Shown: one piece after another, positions 1-6,007 of the stretch
How positions within the stretch are numbered: the stretch's first letter is position 1
Layout of the letters: each line of letters opens with the position of its first letter
DNA from: Desulfobacterales bacterium
Lineage (GTDB): Bacteria; Desulfobacterota; DSM-4660; Desulfatiglandales; Desulfatiglandaceae
Assembly (NCBI GenBank): GCA_014382905.1
Contig: JACNIU010000075.1
Span: 1-38,706 of the forward strand
Length of the DNA stretch: 38,706 nt
Direction: 5' to 3'
Notes under the pieces: generated by a model
The model's input: only the letters and a program-made list of their open reading frames with translations
Database searches by the model: none
Told to the model about the DNA's origin: nothing
Translations under genes and position numbers: made by a program

Positions 1-820
1 ACAACTATAACCTTTTCTTCGCCTGAAGGCGAGGGGTTTCCACCATCCCCGAGAGAGACACTAATTTTCAACGCATAGAGTTTGGCTCCGTATGCCACTC
101 CCCCAATATAATCCCCCACAGTGCCAAGATCACCTGCTGCAATACCGGCGCAGGCTGTCCCATGGCCTTCCAGATCCATTGGATTACTGTCATTGTCCCC
201 AAAATCGTAGCCGCCAATCACCTTACTATTTGGAAACCCTCCGTTTCCCAGTTTTGAGTGTGTATAATCAATACCAGTATCGCAGATGGCTATAGCCAAT
301 CCTGAGCCGTTGTAAGTGCTTCTCGTCGTTGAAGCGTTCATCAAAGGGATACCCCCTGGGCTAAATGAGCGTATACAATTTTATCTCTCTCAATAAACAT
401 AACATCCGGGTTATCTATCAAATCCCGGAGTCCTTGAAGTGTAACTTCAGCGGCAAATCCGAAAATATAGTTATAGGGGTTACTGATGCGGACTTCTTTC
501 TGGTCCAAAGTGTTTATTACATTTTTCTGGGCTGTCCTTGCGGCTTGTTCCAGCTGCTTTCGCACCTCCATATTCCGCAGGTTTTTCTGCATGCTCCTCG
601 CCCTCGCTGGTTTCCGTATCGCCACCATCACCCTGGTAGTGGCTTTACCTTTAAAGAAGTCCTTGAAAATCAAATCAGCGTCATCTAACTTTGGGCTTTT
701 CCGCAAGATGTCAATAATTTCATCCGTCGCATCTTGGGAGGGAGAAATGGAAGGAAAAAACACGAAAAGGGGTATAATGAAAAACAGTGTGATTGTAAGA
801 TGAATAGTTCGTTTGATCAT
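1..820 (-). pseudogene. Subtilisin-like (S8) serine protease, partial and frameshifted
   Basis: Secreted serine protease, truncated by the left window edge. The start ATG at 820 has a GGAGG box seven bases upstream. The first 159 codons give a signal peptide (hydrophobic residues about 7-28) and an inhibitor-I9-type propeptide ending VYAHLAQGVSL, then a stop at 341-343. In the adjacent frame the protein resumes as MNASTTRSTYNGSGLAIAIC and continues through the catalytic Asp motif CDTGIDYTHSKL and the catalytic His motif EGHGTACAGIAAG to base 1. One extra G in the run of five Gs at 354-358 would join the two frames as AQGGIPLMNAS. It is therefore either a real indel pseudogene or a homopolymer sequencing error. 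The catalytic Ser region lies outside the window. Family assignment is firm from the Asp and His blocks; the functional state is uncertain. Confidence 0.85.
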
Positions 821-1229
821 AACAAAACCTCCGATCGCTCCTTATTATCGGAACCTATGAAACTGTTTATGTCAAAAGACTAATCAGCCATTCCCTCACG
901 GCATCTTCAACCAAATTGATGCTTACATATGCAAGTCATCTTAATTCGATGGCCACAAAATGTAAACCTTCCTGGCATAAGGTAGCATCGCACATCCGCC
1001 AATATCATGCAACACTACCAGACAAATTGGTGAAAATGGGCGAAGAGGAATATTGACCCCAGGCCAAAAGTCCGCCCTTAAATCGCCATTTTCACCCAAA
1101 CCCATACCTACTACCCTATGGCCTGGACGAATAACCACTCTACAGACCCCCAAAGACGCCCAACAACTGCCGAAGCAGGGCTGTTGCACCCCGGTTATTC
1201 CTTTTTCTATCAGCAGCTAAAGAGACACA

Positions 1230-1265
1230 AAAACCCCAGCTCTCAATTGTGAGAAATGGGGTTTT
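1230..1265. terminator. Bidirectional hairpin terminator candidate
   Basis: Two stacked stems are visible: AAAACCCCA (1230-1238) pairs with TGGGGTTTT (1257-1265), and inside it TCTCA (1241-1245) pairs with TGAGA (1250-1254). The arms give T runs on both strands, so it could stop transcripts from either side, including read-through from the tRNA genes on the minus strand. The assignment rests on structure alone. Confidence 0.5.
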
Positions 1266-1456
1266 GGTAATCCGGCCATAGAAACCTCTCTGTGGATGTT
1301 TTCTGGTTTTACCTGAGATATGAGACCTGTTGACAGAAATACAGAAATCTTTTCGGGAAATCAACCTATTTCTAATGAATAGGCGTAATGCTGATTTCGG
1401 GATTATACTTCTGAAACACAACGAGATAGACAGCAAGACAATAGGGGACCTACAAT

Positions 1457-1630
1457 ATGGAACCAACCGAGCAAACGGAAGACCCCACCCTATTGATTTG
1501 GCAGGAAAAGGATTCCTTTGGGTCTCTGGAGGTCGTTTTCTTGGAAGGGCCGGTTTCTGGATGTCGGAGCGTGGTTTTTTGTGGGGAGAGAATAAAATCT
1601 TGTACCAATACTGTACCAGATCGGGCTTGA
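1457..1630 (+). CDS. Possible 57-aa small protein, unknown
   Basis: An ATG at 1457 follows AGGGGA with an eight-base gap, which is a good ribosome-binding arrangement. The frame runs 57 codons to TGA at 1628-1630. The product starts MEPTEQTEDPTLLIWQEKDS and ends TNTVPDRA; it is acidic at the N-terminus and carries three Cys (residues 36, 42, 49). I recognise no family. Other frames over the same bases are also open, so composition alone does not prove coding. It lies just downstream of the tRNA genes on the opposite strand. It could equally be decayed sequence. Confidence 0.25.
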   Translation: MEPTEQTEDPTLLIWQEKDSFGSLEVVFLEGPVSGCRSVVFCGERIKSCTNTVPDRA

Positions 1631-1676
1631 ACGAAAAAAGGACTCGTAGCGATATTCTGTAAGTTCTTGATTTTAC

Positions 1677-1752
1677 TGGTGGGCCTGGAAGGACTCGAAC
1701 CTTCGACCAATTGATTAAGAGTCAACTGCTCTGCCAGCTGAGCTACAGGCCC
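1677..1752 (-). tRNA. tRNA-Lys(CTT)
   Basis: The complement of 1677-1752 folds as a 76-nt tRNA. The acceptor GGGCCTG pairs with CAGGCCC, the discriminator is A, and the CCA end is encoded. The anticodon stem TTGA/TCAA encloses the loop CTCTTAA, giving anticodon CTT. The T arm is GAAGG-TTCGAGT-CCTTC. It lies 20 bases downstream of tRNA-Arg in the same direction, so the two are probably co-transcribed. Confidence 0.96.
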
Positions 1753-1772
1753 ACGTTGCGTATTGGTATGAC

Positions 1773-1849
<77 letters not shown>

Positions 1850-1864
1850 CATTTGAGGTTGTGA

Positions 1865-1941
1865 CGAGACCTTTGAAAAATGCTCGATTTTGTTCGAATT
1901 GAAGCCTCCGGTTCGGAGAGCAGAAGGGGGCCTTTTTCAAA
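1865..1941 (+). repeat. Dispersed repeat A, copy 1, with inverted ends
   Basis: CGAGACCTTTGAAAAATG at 1865-1882 recurs exactly at 18716-18733. Shorter copies lie at 14399-14409, 16826-16836 and 23861-23874. In this copy TTTGAAAAA (1872-1880) is mirrored by TTTTTCAAA (1933-1941), and CTCCG-GTT-CGGAG sits between them, so the unit resembles a small palindromic element. It separates the tRNA pair from rplM. Confidence 0.6.
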
Positions 1942-1951
1942 AGTGTTGTGA

Positions 1952-1980
1952 CATTTATCAAGAAACCAGTCTCATGTCAA
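1952..1980 (-). promoter_or_regulatory. Candidate promoter for the tRNA-Arg/tRNA-Lys unit
   Basis: On the minus strand a perfect -35 box TTGACA (1975-1980) is followed after 17 bases by TAAATG (1952-1957); GATAAA is an alternative two bases nearer. It points to the tRNA genes about 100 bases away and lies back to back with the rplM promoter. The -10 box is weak. Confidence 0.45.
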
Positions 1981-2000
1981 CAGATTTTCTCAGAAATGGC

Positions 2001-2029
2001 TTGACATGCAGACAAAATTACATTAAAAA
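2001..2029 (+). promoter_or_regulatory. Candidate sigma-70 promoter of rplM-rpsI
   Basis: TTGACA at 2001-2006 and TAAAAA at 2024-2029 are separated by 17 bases, about 36 bases before the rplM start. The palindrome AAAAAGATCTTTTT at 2025-2038 overlaps the -10 region and the likely transcript start. Confidence 0.6.
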
Positions 2030-2064
2030 GATCTTTTTATTTTTTGTGAAACAGGATAAACGAA

Positions 2065-2493
2065 ATGAAGACATTTGTCGCTAAAGAACATGAAATCAAG
2101 AAGAATTGGTATGTTGTGAATGCCGAAAATAAGGTTTTGGGAAGGCTTGCAGCCCAGATAGCCAAGCGGTTAAGAGGCAAGCACAAGCCTATTTTCACCC
2201 CACACGCTGACACCGGAGACTTTATTGTCGTCATCAATGCTGAGAAGGTCACCCTGACGGGCAAGAAATGGGATAACAAAATTTATTACCGGCATAGTGG
2301 CTACACAGGCGGTCTCAAACAGATTTCAGCCAAGAAGTTGCTTGAAAAGAAACCAGAGGATGTCTTGCGTTTTGCAGTCAGAGGCATGCTCCCCAAGAAC
2401 ACCCTGGGACGACGTCAGCTCAAAAAATTAAAGATATACACGGGTCCAGAACACCCGCATCAGGCTCAACAATTAGAGGCATTGGAGATTTAA
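2065..2493 (+). CDS. rplM: 50S ribosomal protein L13 (uL13)
   Basis: Large-subunit ribosomal protein uL13, an early-assembly 23S rRNA binder. The 142-aa product has the family's usual length. It shows [19 protein letters not shown] near residues 25-43, [16 protein letters not shown], the YRHSGYTGG block, and the C-terminal [20 protein letters not shown]. The start ATG at 2065 follows AGGA at suitable spacing. The stop codon directly abuts the rpsI start with no intervening base, the classic rplM-rpsI arrangement, implying translational coupling. A TTGACA/TAAAAA promoter sits just upstream. Confidence 0.98.
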   Translation: MKTFVAKEHEIKKNWYVVNAENKVLGRLAAQIAKRLRGKHKPIFTPHADTGDFIVVINAEKVTLTGKKWDNKIYYRHSGYTGGLKQISAKKLLEKKPEDVLRFAVRGMLPKNTLGRRQLKKLKIYTGPEHPHQAQQLEALEI

Positions 2494-2886
2494 ATGGCAG
2501 AGGAACTATTTCACGCCACGGGAAAGAGAAAAACATCTGTGGCTAGGGTCTGGATGAGGCCGGGAACTGGCGAGATAACCATCAACAAAAAGCCTTCGAA
2601 CCAATACTTAGACCGGGAAACGGACAGGGCGCTTGTCACGGAACCCCTTGTCCTCACCGACCTGCGCGATAAATTTGATATTTTTGTCAACGTAAAAGGT
2701 GGCGGTATTTCCGGGCAGGCGGGGGCCATAAGACACGGCATCAGCCGGGCCCTGGTAAACTTGGATCCGGGGCTTCGAGATACACTCAAAAAGGCGGGAT
2801 TCCTGACCAGAGACTCGAGGATAAAGGAACGGAAGAAGTACGGCCAGCCGAGTGCGCGAGCCCACTTTCAGTATTCGAAACGTTAA
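2494..2886 (+). CDS. rpsI: 30S ribosomal protein S9 (uS9)
   Basis: Small-subunit ribosomal protein uS9, whose C-terminal tail reaches the P-site tRNA. The 130-aa product is of normal length and carries [13 protein letters not shown] at the N-terminus, [20 protein letters not shown] in the middle, and the basic tail ending in Ser-Lys-Arg (FQYSKR), which is the expected functional end. The start ATG immediately follows the rplM stop, with GGAG inside the end of rplM. A strong intrinsic terminator begins 30 bases after the stop, so the rplM-rpsI transcript most likely ends before truA. Confidence 0.98.
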   Translation: MAEELFHATGKRKTSVARVWMRPGTGEITINKKPSNQYLDRETDRALVTEPLVLTDLRDKFDIFVNVKGGGISGQAGAIRHGISRALVNLDPGLRDTLKKAGFLTRDSRIKERKKYGQPSARAHFQYSKR

Positions 2887-2915
2887 GTCCGGTTCAGGTC
2901 TTTGCAGCAGACAAC

Positions 2916-2947
2916 AGGGGAATCCGTACTGGATTCCCCTTTCTTTT
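2916..2947 (+). terminator. Rho-independent terminator after rpsI
   Basis: AGGGGAATCC (2916-2925) pairs perfectly with GGATTCCCCT (2931-2940) across a five-base loop and is followed by TTCTTTT. It ends only seven bases before the truA start, so read-through or an unseen promoter must supply truA. Confidence 0.92.
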
Positions 2948-2953
2948 GAGATA

Positions 2954-3697
2954 ATGGGTGACAGAAATATCAAACTCGTCGTGGCTTATGATGGCACCCG
3001 CTACCACGGGTGGCAAAGGCAAAGAAATGAGATCACCATCCAGGAGGTTCTTGAAAAACAAATAGAGATGATGACCGGAGAACCTGTCAAGCTCATCGCG
3101 TCCGGTAGAACCGATGCAGGGGTCCATGCCTTAAACCAGGTCTGTAATTTCATAACCCGATCAACCATTCCTCTTGCGTCCATCAAAAAAGGGCTTAATT
3201 CCCTCCTTCCCGATGATATATTTGTCAAAGAAGCAGAATATGCTCCGATCCAATTTCATTCCAGGTATAGCGCCAAGAGCAAGACCTATGAATACAGGAT
3301 ATTAAACAGCGAAACCCCCGACATCTTCCAGCGAAGATTCTTGTGGCAAATCCGGCCAGCCCTGGACATAAAAGAGATTCGAGCATGCCTCTCTCACCTG
3401 AGGGGTTCTCACGACTTTTCCTCTTTCCGGTCATCAGGGAGCAGCAACACCGACCCGGTCAGATCTGTGCTCATAGCCGAGATCAACGGACCTGATGAGG
3501 GTCTCCTGCGTATTGTCATTGAGGCAGATGGCTTTCTGAGGCACATGGTACGAAACATGGTGGGGACGGTGGTTGAGGCGGGTCTGGGTAAGATCAGCTC
3601 CAGGCGGTTCAAAGAGATTTTAGACCTGCAAGACCGCCGGTTAGCCGGCGTTAAAGCCCCTCCCCAGGGGCTATTTCTGGTGAATGTGGGATATTAG
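2954..3697 (+). CDS. truA: tRNA pseudouridine(38-40) synthase
   Basis: Isomerises uridines 38-40 in the tRNA anticodon stem-loop. The 247-aa product has the N-terminal IKLVVAYDGTRYHGWQRQ, the catalytic Asp54 in SGRTDAGVHAL, the SAKSKTYEYRI block and the C-terminal GFLRHMVRNMVGT signature. An upstream in-frame extension to 2852 exists, but it would overlap rpsI and run through the terminator, so the ATG at 2954 is chosen; its only ribosome-binding hint is TTGAG. The spacing of terminator, weak site and start suggests low or attenuated expression. The TAG stop (3695-3697) overlaps the stop codon of the convergent 52-aa gene. Confidence 0.96.
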   Translation: MGDRNIKLVVAYDGTRYHGWQRQRNEITIQEVLEKQIEMMTGEPVKLIASGRTDAGVHALNQVCNFITRSTIPLASIKKGLNSLLPDDIFVKEAEYAPIQFHSRYSAKSKTYEYRILNSETPDIFQRRFLWQIRPALDIKEIRACLSHLRGSHDFSSFRSSGSSNTDPVRSVLIAEINGPDEGLLRIVIEADGFLRHMVRNMVGTVVEAGLGKISSRRFKEILDLQDRRLAGVKAPPQGLFLVNVGY

Positions 3698-3852
3698 TCA
3701 TTGGAGTTATCTTCCTTTAGGGTATTCCTTACCGACCGGTAGATGTTGTCCCATACCTCCTGAAAAGAATTGACGCTCAGCCTTCCTACCTCAATAAATT
3801 TAACGACGATTTCTTTTGTGACTTTAAGAACAAGCTCATCTTCTTTCTTCAT
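3694..3852 (-). CDS. Small 52-aa conserved-looking hypothetical protein
   Basis: Reading the minus strand from ATG at 3852 gives a 52-residue protein starting MKKEDELVLKVTKEIVVKFI and containing EVGRLSVNSFQEVWDNIYRSV near the middle, ending EDNSND. AGGAG lies nine bases upstream of the start. The sequence is charged and helical with an amphipathic pattern, and looks coding rather than random. I recall similar short proteins in deltaproteobacterial genomes but cannot name a function. It converges on truA: its TAA (3694-3696) overlaps truA's TAG by two bases. The region between it and the next gene (3853-4148) holds a 10-bp direct repeat of TGTAGGAGAC and a hairpin, and nothing else that I see. 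Confidence 0.7.
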   Translation of the reverse strand: MKKEDELVLKVTKEIVVKFIEVGRLSVNSFQEVWDNIYRSVRNTLKEDNSND

Positions 3853-3960
3853 GCCAGGTCTCCTACAAAGTCTCCTACAGGTTTTCAGTCCACATCACGG
3901 CAAACAGGAAAACTCCGAGTGCTGAGAGCCGTCTCTCCGGTGAACAGAAAGGGTTTTAAA

Positions 3961-4004
3961 CCCCCGCCGAACAGAAGAAGGCCAATTAATCGATTCAGCG
4001 GGGG
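3961..4004 (-). terminator. Possible hairpin terminator after the amrS operon
   Basis: CCCCCGC (3961-3967) pairs with GCGGGGG (3998-4004), extended by GAA/TTC after one mismatch, around a large loop. On the minus strand it lies 145 bases past the end of the radical SAM gene and is followed by TTTAAAA only, so termination is possible but weakly supported. Confidence 0.35.
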
Positions 4005-4148
4005 AGTCAAGAAGAACCTTTGAAAGCCCTCCTTAGATCTCAGAGATTATCACCGCATCACCCAAAAATCAACGCAACAGCTTGCCAAATCTATCAGACA
4101 GGGAATTTCGAACCCCAGCAGTGATAGGAAAACCTCGGAATTCGATCC

Positions 4149-5159
4149 TTAATCCCAGATGCCGGGGATCTTCGTAGAGCACTTAGGACATTGGTTTTCC
4201 CGTATACTGTTGCGGCGAACATCAAAACCGATACGGCTTATTAAAGGTTCCCTGCAACTGTGACAGAATGTGTTTTCCCCCTCATCACCAGGGATATTCC
4301 CCGTGTAAACATATAGCAATCCGGTCTCGTAGCCAAGGTCCCTGGCACGGCGGATAGTTTCAACTGGAGTAGATGGCCTGTCAGTCAAACGGTATGTGGG
4401 GTGAAACCGGCTGATATGCCAGGGGATGCCGGGGTCGATATCTGCAAGAAATCGTGCGAGTCCTTTGAGCTCTTCTATGGAATCGTTAAGTCCGGGGATC
4501 AGGAGGGTGGTTACCTCCAGCCATATCCCCATATCCTTCATGGCCGCTATTGTTTTGAGAACAGGTTTTAGCTTCGCGCCGCACCGCTCTCTGTAAAACT
4601 CCTCGCTGAATGCCTTGAGATCCACATTTGCAGCGTGCAAATCAGGATATATTTCCTGAAGACACTCCCGGGTCATGTACCCGTTGGACACAAAGACGTT
4701 TTTGATTCCTTTAGAAGCTGCCAGCCTTGCTGTTTCAAGGGCGGTCTCAAAATAGACGGTCGGTTCCGTATAGGTGTAGGATATGGATGCGGATCGGGTA
4801 TTCAAAGCGAGCTTAACGATTCTTTCAGGGCTCATATCCTCCCCCATGACCCTTTTTTGGTCTGTGGGCATCTGAGAGATGTCAGCGTTCTGGCAAAAGA
4901 CGCATCTGAAATTGCACCCCACGGTGGCAATGGAATAGGAGCGGGTCCCCGGAAGGAAATGAAACAGGGGTTTCTTTTCGATAGGGTCGCAATGGCCGGC
5001 AATGATCTTGCCATAGACAAGACTCTGGAGCTTTCCTGAACAATTTTCCCTGACACCACAGATCCCCCTGTCTCCACTCTTGATCAAACAGCGATGATTG
5101 CACAAAAGACAACGGACCTTTTCATCTTCCAACTTTTGATAAAGGCAGGCTTCTTTCAT
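4149..5159 (-). CDS. amrS: AmrS-type radical SAM enzyme (AmmeMemoRadiSam family)
   Basis: Radical SAM protein resembling pyruvate-formate-lyase-activating enzymes; the AmrS family belongs to the AmmeMemoRadiSam group, whose substrate is not established. The 336-aa product has an N-terminal Cys-rich block (Cys17, 20, 24, 34), the cluster motif CNFRCVFCQN (Cys82, 86, 89), the downstream SYTYTEPTVYFE strand, and a C-terminal zinc-ribbon-like pair CHSC...CPKC. The ATG at 5159 has AAGGAG nine bases upstream, inside the preceding methyltransferase gene, which it overlaps by 38 bases; co-expression is therefore likely. The usual partners AmrA and AmrB are not in the window. Family call is firm; substrate unknown. 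Confidence 0.88.
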   Translation of the reverse strand: MKEACLYQKLEDEKVRCLLCNHRCLIKSGDRGICGVRENCSGKLQSLVYGKIIAGHCDPIEKKPLFHFLPGTRSYSIATVGCNFRCVFCQNADISQMPTDQKRVMGEDMSPERIVKLALNTRSASISYTYTEPTVYFETALETARLAASKGIKNVFVSNGYMTRECLQEIYPDLHAANVDLKAFSEEFYRERCGAKLKPVLKTIAAMKDMGIWLEVTTLLIPGLNDSIEELKGLARFLADIDPGIPWHISRFHPTYRLTDRPSTPVETIRRARDLGYETGLLYVYTGNIPGDEGENTFCHSCREPLISRIGFDVRRNSIRENQCPKCSTKIPGIWD

Positions 5160-5949
5160 CCCTGTGCGCTCCTTTACTGCGGTTCAGGTCTTCGAGCGTC
5201 CTAATCCCGATGAGTGATTGGCTCGCCGTCTTGAGCCTTACTTTAAGAGGGAGATTGTCCGTCTTAACCGTGTAGACCATGGTAGCCGCAAGTCCCAGAA
5301 AAAAACCGAAAGGAGAGTGCCCGCGGCCAAAGAATTCCCTTCCGAAAGGGATTATCTCTTCGCAAAATGAAGGGATTATCTTTATGCATTGCCACGAAAT
5401 GGGGACATTGCCATAAGCTAATTGGAGGAGGGATTTGATCTGCCAGAGGTTATAGAATGTGGCCTGGCCGAAAAGAGGGTCGCCGAAATATCCTTGGAGT
5501 CTCTTTAAAATTCCGTTCCATGAGAGGCTGTTCAGAACGCCTATGAACACCTTTCTGTTGGCCACTCTCCCTGCCTCCCGCAAGGCCAGCAGAGGATTGT
5601 CCAGGAACTCCAGGGTGTTGATAAAGGCAACCAGATCAAATTCATTATCATCAAAGGGGAGATCTTCTGCTATCCCGACCTTGATGGTAGACCGGTATCC
5701 TAACCGGGATTTCGCCTCTTCCACCATGTGCTGGGAAGCATCTACCCCGCTGACGTTCAGCCCCATTTTGTTGAACATGAGAAGGTGATTCCCGGTACCG
5801 CAACCAATGTCAAGGACCCTTTCTCCCGGCGATGGTTGGAGGAGAGATAGAATTAGGCGCTCCAGAGACCTTTCTATGGTCCTGCTCTGAGACGACCGGC
5901 GCCACGATTCATAGAACCCGGCGCTGTTTTTGTCGAAGATGAGCCCCAT
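5122..5949 (-). CDS. Class I SAM-dependent methyltransferase
   Basis: The 275-aa product has the SAM-binding motif I VLDIGCGTGNHL at residues 45-56, motif II SGVDASQHMVEEAK, and the acidic DNEFDLVAFINTLEFLDNP that follows in UbiE/Methyltransf_11 proteins. The C-terminal part (GHSPFGFFLGLAATMVYTVK) is hydrophobic and may contact lipid or protein. The substrate cannot be read from the sequence. The gene lies 58 bases downstream of the PurF-like gene and overlaps the AmrS gene, so it probably belongs to the long leftward operon. The ribosome-binding site is poor. It could methylate a metabolite related to the AmrS product, but this is only inferred from overlap. Confidence 0.85.
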   Translation of the reverse strand: MGLIFDKNSAGFYESWRRSSQSRTIERSLERLILSLLQPSPGERVLDIGCGTGNHLLMFNKMGLNVSGVDASQHMVEEAKSRLGYRSTIKVGIAEDLPFDDNEFDLVAFINTLEFLDNPLLALREAGRVANRKVFIGVLNSLSWNGILKRLQGYFGDPLFGQATFYNLWQIKSLLQLAYGNVPISWQCIKIIPSFCEEIIPFGREFFGRGHSPFGFFLGLAATMVYTVKTDNLPLKVRLKTASQSLIGIRTLEDLNRSKGAHRDERSLPLSKVGR

Positions 5950-6007
5950 TGTCCGTGCCTATAAGATCATATCGGGTATAATTAGCATCTGCATGATAAG
6001 GTCACAT

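Larger units (their letters stand above)
841..1676. other. Gene-poor spacer with imperfect inverted repeats
   Basis: Between the protease and the tRNA genes no convincing long gene is visible. The open frames here lack family features and lie on top of one another. An imperfect palindrome occupies 967-1129: the outer arms 967-985 and 1111-1129 match at about 13 of 19 positions, and an inner arm GGTGAAAATGG at 1029-1039 is perfectly complementary to 1086-1096. This could be a decayed mobile or REP-like element; its nature is not known. A strong hairpin (1230-1265) and one possible tiny gene (1457-1630) are listed separately. Confidence 0.45.

Noticed and set aside
941-1189. 82-codon minus-strand frame before the tRNA genes
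   Set aside because: Trp/Cys/Gly-rich random-looking product, no ribosome-binding site, lies across the imperfect palindrome.
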